A stretch of 64,000 nt of DNA, taken from positions 1 through 64,000 of the IMG/VR virus record IMGVR_UViG_3300023179_000040, one strand, 5' to 3'. The notes beneath the pieces are model-generated. The model worked only from the letters and a program-made list of their open reading frames with translations, had not been told where the DNA came from and did not search any database. The stretch is from a virus. Positions 53,154-61,688 of the stretch are shown here, one piece after another (position 1 is the stretch's first letter; every line of letters begins with the position of its first letter). The position numbers and the translations under genes are program-made.

Positions 53154-53393
53154 ATGGCTAATTCAAATTTAAAAGTAGTTTTTTCTTTTGGTAATATTGT
53201 TCAATTAGACAATAATCAATGCTCTTGCCCAAATATGGTTGAGGTCAATGTGTCTAATTTAACTATAGGAAAAAATTATACGGTCTATATCAATAATTTA
53301 AATAATGTGCCAGTAAGAACTTTCCCCGAAAGCTACTCCTTTACTGCAACAAACGAAACCAAAAATTTATCATTCTATTATCAGTTTGCTTAA
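53154..53393 (+). CDS. small truncated Ig-like protein (79 aa)
   Basis: The protein has the first half of the recurrent Ig-like domain (VEVNVSNLTIGKNYTVYINN, ending LSFYYQFA) but lacks the closing strands and the final Cys pair. A GGGAGAATATT ribosome site precedes it. It may be a stand-alone partner that completes another domain, or a broken copy. Confidence 0.55.
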   Translation: MANSNLKVVFSFGNIVQLDNNQCSCPNMVEVNVSNLTIGKNYTVYINNLNNVPVRTFPESYSFTATNETKNLSFYYQFA

Positions 53394-53426
53394 ATAGGTA
53401 TAAGGACAACACTAGGATAAGTTTTC

Positions 53427-55385
53427 ATGGTATATGCTGCGCCTATTAATTTAGATACTAATAATAATTCTAATAATATTATTACTAAATTAGACGATCC
53501 CGCTTATTCTACAAGACAAACGCCGGTAAGAGTCTATTACGCATATAAGGCTATTGACGAGATAACCGGGCCGGTGCCAATGGTTGATCTTAGTAAGACA
53601 TATAATGTATCTGAAGGTGGTATTACTTATAGTGTCACAACAAAAGCAACACTATCTGGTAAAATAGTAAGATCAAAATATTATGATCCACTAGTAAATC
53701 CTAGTGGTAGCGGAACCGCAGTTATTGCAAGGGCTATTAATGATTTAACAGATCTGTTTAAATCTCCCACAGGAATTTTTGAAATTAAATGTGGTAGCAC
53801 GGTAATATTGTCTGGATCAGGCGTAAAAGTATTAAATTTAACAGCAAATAAAAGTAATGATAATTGGATATTTTCATCAGACTATAATATAGAATTAGAA
53901 TTTTCTGAACCTATATATAGTGGTATACCACTTATTAAAAACGGTACCGATTCTTGGTCATTAGAGCCTGTTGAAGAATATGTATATATGAATCAAAAAA
54001 TAACTGTCAATGGTAATCAAGAATATCATAATCCTATTTTAGGTTATTCTAACGCAGGAACAAACCCAAAAAGTGGACCAACATCTCCTAATTTAGACAT
54101 TGTTACTATACCTCAATTTAGATTATCCAGAAAAGTATCAGCGGATGGATTACCTTCACATAATGTTGTTAATTACGGAGGAGTGCCGGCTAGTGCAAAT
54201 TATTCTGCATATATTAATGCGAAAAAGTGGGTTGAGATGCAATTAGCATCTTCATTTAATGGCAATAGTGCATCGGGATATCCTAAATTTTCTTCTAATA
54301 CTATTTTTAGTATAGATAGTTTTGATAAAATATTTTTATATAATCATCTTAGAACCATAAATTTTAATACAAATGCTGGATCCTATGAAGTCAATGACAC
54401 CTGGTTAGCGATGCCCACAGGGTTAAATTATTTGGAAGACTATACTGTTGAATCTAATACTGATGAAAAAAATATTAAAACAGTAAAAGTCCAGGGACAA
54501 ATCAAAGGCTTAATGATGTCTAGTCTTCCTGTTATGACCGGACAAGCAGATAAAATGATACCAGATAATAATGGTATTATATCAATAACAGGATTATTAG
54601 CAGCTGGCACAACCGGCGGAAAATCTATGCAAAGATTAGACGAATTGTCTCAAACAGGATTGGTTTTAAGCGACAGCAAATATATAAATGCTGTTAGCGG
54701 ATGGTTGCATGATATTAAACCATATATTTATCGTAGAGCATGTATGGTTGTGGATAGTCTCGACAGAAACGCCCCGTATGTACAATTTAACTATTCTCCA
54801 CAACCACCATTAAATAATCCTATTTATTCTCATGAAAGAATGTTGAACATTATTCCTATTGCTACTACAGAATCTCATGATCCTAGAAAAGGAATAGTAT
54901 CATATACATATGAATTTAATAATAAACTTAAACTTTTAAGTGGTGTAATTTCTGAAAATATTACTATTAATGATACTGGCCCTGTAGACGTTATTAATCA
55001 GGCTTTCGTATTAGGTCGCAGATTAGGTCCAGTGCTTCAGTCTTTGGGTACTACCACAAGCTCCACCAAAAGCGTTACTGTAGAAATTATTGTAGGTACA
55101 CCAACAGGAATAGATGGATGTTTAATTACCAGTAACTATTGTCCGGTATGGACAGGCGGAACCACATATAAAGCTATAGAAGAATTGATTGATGGATTAG
55201 CACCTTTTGGTCGTAGGGTTGTAAATATTTTCCCAAATATGAGCAGAGAGCCTTTAACTGGTCAGGTCTATTTACAACAAAATGATTTGAGTTGGAATCC
55301 CACTGAGGGTAGATATATAAGAAATGTTAGCTGGGTTTATCAACATTGTTCTATTGGAAATAACTACAATAGACTTAATCATTAG
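53427..55385 (+). CDS. putative tail tip/baseplate protein (652 aa)
   Basis: Beta-rich, with repeated Gly/Asn/Ser loops and a conserved-looking end (FGRRVVNIFPNMSREPLTGQ). The strand pattern LSGKIVRSKYYDPLVNPSGS and later YTYEFNNKLKLLSGVISENI resembles distal tail or tip proteins. No family firmly recognised. It lies between the fibre genes and a large hub-like gene. Confidence 0.55.
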   Translation: MVYAAPINLDTNNNSNNIITKLDDPAYSTRQTPVRVYYAYKAIDEITGPVPMVDLSKTYNVSEGGITYSVTTKATLSGKIVRSKYYDPLVNPSGSGTAVIARAINDLTDLFKSPTGIFEIKCGSTVILSGSGVKVLNLTANKSNDNWIFSSDYNIELEFSEPIYSGIPLIKNGTDSWSLEPVEEYVYMNQKITVNGNQEYHNPILGYSNAGTNPKSGPTSPNLDIVTIPQFRLSRKVSADGLPSHNVVNYGGVPASANYSAYINAKKWVEMQLASSFNGNSASGYPKFSSNTIFSIDSFDKIFLYNHLRTINFNTNAGSYEVNDTWLAMPTGLNYLEDYTVESNTDEKNIKTVKVQGQIKGLMMSSLPVMTGQADKMIPDNNGIISITGLLAAGTTGGKSMQRLDELSQTGLVLSDSKYINAVSGWLHDIKPYIYRRACMVVDSLDRNAPYVQFNYSPQPPLNNPIYSHERMLNIIPIATTESHDPRKGIVSYTYEFNNKLKLLSGVISENITINDTGPVDVINQAFVLGRRLGPVLQSLGTTTSSTKSVTVEIIVGTPTGIDGCLITSNYCPVWTGGTTYKAIEELIDGLAPFGRRVVNIFPNMSREPLTGQVYLQQNDLSWNPTEGRYIRNVSWVYQHCSIGNNYNRLNH

Positions 55386-55418
55386 CTTTTAATTTTTTTA
55401 AATAGGATAATATTTATT

Positions 55419-58400
55419 ATGCCATTGTGTGCCCCAACAGGAAAAATGATAGCGCAAACCTTATTTTTAGGTGCAAGCATATCAAGTATTAATGTAAGTA
55501 AAGGATGGAGTGGTCAAGCATCCCAGCTAACTGTATCATTAATAGAGGACAAAAATCCTGTTTGTGGTAATGCTCAAATTATTAATAATAGTACACCCCC
55601 AATAACATGGGCCGATAATCACTATCATACTTGTAGTGGTATAGAGTGTTATATATCAACTGTAAGTGGGGCCCCTATTAGCGCCAACACTCCGCCAAGT
55701 GAATGGATGTTACCGGGTAAAGTATATTATTATCTTGATGATACTTCAAACATAGTATCTAAATATTATACCGATCAAGATCCAGGTTTTTTTGGTAATA
55801 AAACTAAAATTAATACTAGTGGAGATATTACTACATCAGAATATGTATATGATATCATAGGTAGTCCTGTTATTTTTAAATTAGGAGACTTTTCATTTGG
55901 CGGAATTGTGCAGTCATGGAGCAGAACAGAGAATACTTCTGGTCGTGGATATAGTGTTAATATTCAAGGTTTTGAAAGTATTTTAGCTCAGTCATATATT
56001 TTATTAAGCGATTTTGCCGGAGCTATATACGCAGCCGATAGTAGTAATAGTGAGTGGGGTGGTCCTCGTAATATTATGACATCAGATGCTGTTTATAATA
56101 ACAGTATTGGTAAGGGTAATATTCCTAATGTTTTTAATATTTATGGATTTTTGGAATCTATGAATAAAGGAGGATTTGGGGGAGCTAATCTTAATGAAAA
56201 TGGTATAGAAGTACAAAAAATTGTAGATGCCTTATTAGTACTAACATCTTCTACAAATTCTAATATTACTCCAGGATCTACTCCATTATTATCTCAGGTT
56301 GGTTCTGATCCCGATTATGGTGCGCCAAAATCTGCATTTTCCCCGTTTGGACGCATAGTAGTTAAAAAAATGCAGGAAGAAATTTCTTCCACCACTATTG
56401 GTACAACATTTAAAAGTTATGGCGTTATTCCACCAGATGACCCATTTATTACAAATGGAACCAATAATACCTATTGTGAATTTTTATTAGACTTATCTGA
56501 ATTACCAACATTTCCTAAAGATTATAGAATAGCTGGCCCTAGTATTAGTATTTTAGATTTTATAACGCAAATTACTGAAGAGTCCGGATATGATTATCAT
56601 ATCAGTATGTACAGACTATATGGACAAAATTATATTAAAGTACATACTATACCACGTAACCAGCAACCAGTACCTAATATGATTAGTAATACTGTTAAAT
56701 TGTTACGCTGTAATGGATATCCAGTATCTTCTGTCAATACTGGTAAAGAATTAAATGAATCTAATGCTAGAACTATGATTATTGGAGGAAAACAACAAAG
56801 ACTATATCAGGCAAAATCATTACGATTAGCATATACTCAAAGCTCTTATATATATAATCCTCAATCTAAAAAGTTTGTTGATTATATACAAATATCAGGA
56901 ACATCCAAGCCATTCAATCATGGCAAAATTAAATTTCCTAATCCTTTATCAACCCATAATCTAGTAGTATCTACCGGTATAAATCCTACTTTTACTGGAA
57001 TATATAATGAATTAAATGCTATAGCTCCTACGGGATTTAGCAGTAATGATACGGTGTGGAATGATAATCTTAATTTGGCGAGCAATCAGTCCGATATGGT
57101 TGTCGGAAATTATTATCTCAGCAAAGAGATACTACCAACAGGCACTATGCCGAATAGATTTTACCCGATATACAATGATGTGATATCCCCATTTTTTGGA
57201 TATATTTCTGATACAGAGTATTCGATTGATACTTCGGCCGCTAATAATGAATTTAAAAGAATTCGACCAGTATACTTTGACACATGGACCGGTCAATGTA
57301 TTGTAGTATTAAAAATCCATGAACTTCCTTTAACTAAAGTTAATTTGGAAGGTTTTTATACTGATAGAGGTGTCGGCACCTTTATTGTTACAGAAAATGA
57401 GATACGAGCAGCTTTGGCTGGGTTCGATAATTTCATTATCTATTCTTTGTCAAAAACTTATAAAAATGATCTTATCGAGATGGTTAGAAGAGCCTATTAT
57501 GACAAATATAAAAAAGAATTTATCGATTCTGGAATCTCTACATCAAATGCTGAAGCCTTAGCAAAAGATAAAACTAATTGGTATTGGAATTTAATAGGCG
57601 GGAATATAGCTGGCTTATATGGTCAACCATCCGCAATATCTCCAGATGAAGGTGATGGTTCACATGAAATCGATGAAGATGCCATACAAGACCTACAGTT
57701 AATCCATAGTTTTGTATCAAAGCTCGGAGAATTTTATGGTAAAAAATATATGGTGTCAGCTCCAAGATTAAGAGCATATAAGGATGATCAATATGCCGAT
57801 ATTACTGTCAGCACCAATATTGGTGATGCTTATGTTTTTCAAGGAGGAGGTAATTTATACTATAATTATGAACCGACTAATGATGGGGCCTGGGAAGAGT
57901 ATGGCAATATTATAGATGATACTATGGTTGTTGGTGGAAATGATTGGTATAATTTGACTGATGATAGTGGTAAAATAAAGCCCATTATAGGATATAACGC
58001 TAATAATACTATAGATATAGTTAGACAAAAATTATGTGAATTTTCTAAAAATAATCTCAATACATATATTGATAATAAGTCCAATGATCCCTTTTGGAAC
58101 TATGAAGCATACGAGTATTTAAAATCTATTGCAAAAAGTGACTGTCTAAAATTTACCCTAGAATCTTTAGACCTGTCAAGTCTAGATTCGTCTGATTACA
58201 TTATAAAAACTGTTCGGTCTAGTAATGCTAATTCTCGCCCTACGAATAATCGTGGAAATGTTAATTGGAATGTAACAACAGCCAGAGACGCTTGGGGAAG
58301 TGGTATCCCAACAACAGGCACAAACTACGACCTGATGCAAAAACTATATTTGAATACTTCTATAGAAGAAGGTTTTACATTTTTAGACCCTATTAATTTA

Positions 58401-61400
58401 CGTGGCGCAAAAATCATTGTTGATGCACCAAGTATCAAGCTTAATTCTACACAAGCAGAAATAGATAAAGATCCTAATAGAACAGTAATTTCGACAGTGG
58501 CCATGGAGGATCTCAGCATTTATTTGCATAAAACCCATCCAAGTAAACGTAATAAACATTGGATTAAATATATGCTTTATTATACTGGAGATATTAATTA
58601 TGAAGCCTTGATATCTGATCAAGGTGTGGCAGCTCCAGATATAGTCGGATCTGAAGCCTCGTCGAATATGAGGTCTTCTAATTTCGTTGAAATAGCACCA
58701 AAAGTTGCTCATCCGTTTTTTGTTGGTATACCAATTAAAATTAATCAATATTCATATGGCCCATGGACTAACTATCCTTCACATGTAAGTAATATTTTTC
58801 CAAGCGGAACATATGTCAATATATCCGATACTTTTCCGTCAACATGTGTTTCCTCTGGTATTTCTGGTATTAGTGTCGCTAATACTATAGACAACTGGAT
58901 TACTCCAACCAAAATCTTGGTAGACCCAGATCTTGTACCATGGAACTACGGAGGATCTGCATTATTGGACAGAGCAGCACTTAATATTATAGAAAAAGAC
59001 CTAAATTATCAATCAATACTAGAAACTGCACAAATCGATCTTGTTGGTTTGCCTTATTTTGGTTTGGGTATGACATTTAGTTATGATGCGCTAACTCCTC
59101 CAATATTAAGCTTAAATTCAAAAACCATATCATATACTGATATAAAAGGTCCGTCATTTGATTCCGCTTCATTGACTCCTATTACAGGAGGTTATCCTAT
59201 AGGCATATTTGATTTGCCTACAACCACCACGACTACAAAGAATTTTAATATTAAAAGTATTAGCGGCACATATTCTAATACTAATGGAGGTCCATTAATT
59301 ACGAATATACAAACATCTATAGGTCAAGGTGGAGTTACAACCACATATACATTTAGAACTTATACGGCTAAAGTAGGTTTATTTAATAAACTTTCTAATG
59401 ATAAATTAAAGAGATTTTATCAACAAAACTTTAAAAGAAATAAACAATTAGCCAAAATTAATCAACAAACACAAAACCTGGGTAGTGTACAACAAAGAAC
59501 TATAGATAATTTAAGATTCAATAAAGCTGAATTATCTTCTGAAAGTTTTCGTAGTAAACTTTTTGGTTGGAGTCCAAGCACTGTTCTAATTGCTCAGGCC
59601 CATCCTTATCTTAGAGATGTAGAACAGCCCCCAATTTCTGGAAATGAACTTTATGCACAAACCTTAATCATGGATGAGACTCCCGGCATAGGATCTCCCG
59701 CTATAGCATATTCTATCCCAGAATCTAAAGATATAGGAGTTACTGGAGTATTTACGGTTGGTCGTTTTACTACTAGTGACTTATCTATTCCGGTATTGTC
59801 AGATGCTACAACACTAAATACTAGCGTTGGTTTATACGAATTAAAAGAAGTTAATGCTCAGTTAAAAAAACAATACGGCTTACAGTCTGTAATGAGTTTA
59901 GATGGTATATTTTCTCCTATATCTTTTTATCCTACACTAAAAAATAGTACCTTTCATTATGGACTGTATGATACTAGTATGTGCCCATTTTGCTCTGGGA
60001 CCAAAAATATTAATGTCACAGCATATAAAAGAGATCCGACAACATTAAATTCAATTGCGTATAAAAAATATTGTACTAAATGCGGCAGAGTAGATCAGAA
60101 TAATATAGATACGCTAAAAGGAAGCGCCACTACTACCGCCGGTAGTCAGTCTATAGAAACACTGCCCCCATATATAGTAAGTAGTGGTACGGATATTAGT
60201 ATATTAAAGGAGTTTAAATCTTTAGCCGGATCAACATCTACAGCGACTATTACAACTAGTACAAGTAGTGTGGGTGGCGCCGGAGTTTCTATACCTATTA
60301 ATTTAGTCACTTTAAATCCTATCATTGTACCATACGGTAATTTTAGAAATTTGAATGCTCAAAACTATACAGGTATTCATCCAGACGGTTCTGGAGTACA
60401 TGGCATACTATCTTATCCAAATGGCGGTACAAGATATTTTCATGATAGATGCAGACATAGTATAGGTATTGTAGGGCGTGGAGCTGTAAGAAATGAATTA
60501 AAGATTTATAAAAATCAAAATAAATTAGTACAAAATCATCATCCAGATTACTATAACGATGATTTATTATTATATGAAAAATTAAATAAACTAGGACAAC
60601 CTAAAACCTATCAAATGAATCAAAGATTTTTAGGCTTAAGAGGTCCACTATCTATGCATTCTTGGGGATATGATTTAGAAGGTTATCCAGTACCTAATGC
60701 CGCGGATGAACCCTATGAAATAGATACAAATGGCGAACCTCTCAGATTTAAATTAAAACTTAAAGATGGATATCCTAAAAAAACTGCATATAAGAATTTA
60801 ACTGATGGGGCTTTATACATGTACCCATTAAATGAAAGTGGTAATGCTCCACAGACGTATGCAAAAGAATACGTTAAAAAACCAAGGACTAAACCAGAAA
60901 AACAAACTATTATTGTACCAGATCAGGATGCTCCTATAGAATTCACTGTTACCGATGATACCGAGGTACTGGAATATATTTATGAAGACGATATGACACA
61001 GACAGGCTTTTCTGCTGGTGTTACAGGTATGGGTACGGATAGAACTGCTGGATATCAAGGATCAGTAGTTAGTAAAACACAAAAGCTTGGCAGCGATGGC
61101 AAGTGGACAGAAAAGAAAAAATTAAAAGATTTTTATTTAAATTGGGGTGAAAGACCAGATTTATGGCCTGTTGGCCCGATTGATCTTAGATGGGATAGTA
61201 ATAGAAGAGTGTGGACAATGAAATCTTCTGAAGCTGCTACTATTTATAAGATGGTTTATGTGACATTGGAAGAAGATCTTATGAAAGATGATGATGTTGA
61301 TGATACTTATCCAGCAAGAGGATTTTTGGATGATTTGGAATACTCTACTCAGCCATTAGCTAGCGGTCTAAGAAGATTAGTTTTTGTAAAAGATAGATCT

Positions 61401-61682
61401 GGATATACTGCTCCTAGAGGAGCAAAGCTATTATGTCGCTATGATAAAGATACAGGTTTTTATGAGCCTGTTAGTAAATCTGCTTTTATAGTAAAAGGAT
61501 CAATTGTTCCAGGAACAAATACTGCCACTTTGGAAATGTCGTATGCTCCAGGTAAAAAACGAGGAGAACCGTATCCTACTATGTTAGTAAATTTTGATAA
61601 TCCATTTGATCTATCAACAACTAATAATAAAGGATTATTCACTTATATGAACAGCAAATGGATTTTAACTACTAGTAGGTAA
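55419..61682 (+). CDS. giant tail hub-like protein (2087 aa)
   Basis: N-terminal 200 residues resemble tail-hub or late-control proteins (ISSINVSKGWSGQASQLTVS, then FSFGGIVQSWSRTENTSGRG and INIQGFESILA). The middle and end are a long mosaic with a zinc-ribbon-like CPFC and CTKC pair near residues 1524-1560 and a conserved-looking block after (FHDRCRHSIGIVGRGAVRNE). No lytic transglycosylase or peptidase was recognised. It may be the hub that nucleates the tip. Confidence 0.65.
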   Translation: MPLCAPTGKMIAQTLFLGASISSINVSKGWSGQASQLTVSLIEDKNPVCGNAQIINNSTPPITWADNHYHTCSGIECYISTVSGAPISANTPPSEWMLPGKVYYYLDDTSNIVSKYYTDQDPGFFGNKTKINTSGDITTSEYVYDIIGSPVIFKLGDFSFGGIVQSWSRTENTSGRGYSVNIQGFESILAQSYILLSDFAGAIYAADSSNSEWGGPRNIMTSDAVYNNSIGKGNIPNVFNIYGFLESMNKGGFGGANLNENGIEVQKIVDALLVLTSSTNSNITPGSTPLLSQVGSDPDYGAPKSAFSPFGRIVVKKMQEEISSTTIGTTFKSYGVIPPDDPFITNGTNNTYCEFLLDLSELPTFPKDYRIAGPSISILDFITQITEESGYDYHISMYRLYGQNYIKVHTIPRNQQPVPNMISNTVKLLRCNGYPVSSVNTGKELNESNARTMIIGGKQQRLYQAKSLRLAYTQSSYIYNPQSKKFVDYIQISGTSKPFNHGKIKFPNPLSTHNLVVSTGINPTFTGIYNELNAIAPTGFSSNDTVWNDNLNLASNQSDMVVGNYYLSKEILPTGTMPNRFYPIYNDVISPFFGYISDTEYSIDTSAANNEFKRIRPVYFDTWTGQCIVVLKIHELPLTKVNLEGFYTDRGVGTFIVTENEIRAALAGFDNFIIYSLSKTYKNDLIEMVRRAYYDKYKKEFIDSGISTSNAEALAKDKTNWYWNLIGGNIAGLYGQPSAISPDEGDGSHEIDEDAIQDLQLIHSFVSKLGEFYGKKYMVSAPRLRAYKDDQYADITVSTNIGDAYVFQGGGNLYYNYEPTNDGAWEEYGNIIDDTMVVGGNDWYNLTDDSGKIKPIIGYNANNTIDIVRQKLCEFSKNNLNTYIDNKSNDPFWNYEAYEYLKSIAKSDCLKFTLESLDLSSLDSSDYIIKTVRSSNANSRPTNNRGNVNWNVTTARDAWGSGIPTTGTNYDLMQKLYLNTSIEEGFTFLDPINLRGAKIIVDAPSIKLNSTQAEIDKDPNRTVISTVAMEDLSIYLHKTHPSKRNKHWIKYMLYYTGDINYEALISDQGVAAPDIVGSEASSNMRSSNFVEIAPKVAHPFFVGIPIKINQYSYGPWTNYPSHVSNIFPSGTYVNISDTFPSTCVSSGISGISVANTIDNWITPTKILVDPDLVPWNYGGSALLDRAALNIIEKDLNYQSILETAQIDLVGLPYFGLGMTFSYDALTPPILSLNSKTISYTDIKGPSFDSASLTPITGGYPIGIFDLPTTTTTTKNFNIKSISGTYSNTNGGPLITNIQTSIGQGGVTTTYTFRTYTAKVGLFNKLSNDKLKRFYQQNFKRNKQLAKINQQTQNLGSVQQRTIDNLRFNKAELSSESFRSKLFGWSPSTVLIAQAHPYLRDVEQPPISGNELYAQTLIMDETPGIGSPAIAYSIPESKDIGVTGVFTVGRFTTSDLSIPVLSDATTLNTSVGLYELKEVNAQLKKQYGLQSVMSLDGIFSPISFYPTLKNSTFHYGLYDTSMCPFCSGTKNINVTAYKRDPTTLNSIAYKKYCTKCGRVDQNNIDTLKGSATTTAGSQSIETLPPYIVSSGTDISILKEFKSLAGSTSTATITTSTSSVGGAGVSIPINLVTLNPIIVPYGNFRNLNAQNYTGIHPDGSGVHGILSYPNGGTRYFHDRCRHSIGIVGRGAVRNELKIYKNQNKLVQNHHPDYYNDDLLLYEKLNKLGQPKTYQMNQRFLGLRGPLSMHSWGYDLEGYPVPNAADEPYEIDTNGEPLRFKLKLKDGYPKKTAYKNLTDGALYMYPLNESGNAPQTYAKEYVKKPRTKPEKQTIIVPDQDAPIEFTVTDDTEVLEYIYEDDMTQTGFSAGVTGMGTDRTAGYQGSVVSKTQKLGSDGKWTEKKKLKDFYLNWGERPDLWPVGPIDLRWDSNRRVWTMKSSEAATIYKMVYVTLEEDLMKDDDVDDTYPARGFLDDLEYSTQPLASGLRRLVFVKDRSGYTAPRGAKLLCRYDKDTGFYEPVSKSAFIVKGSIVPGTNTATLEMSYAPGKKRGEPYPTMLVNFDNPFDLSTTNNKGLFTYMNSKWILTTSR

Positions 61683-61688
61683 TCTAAG

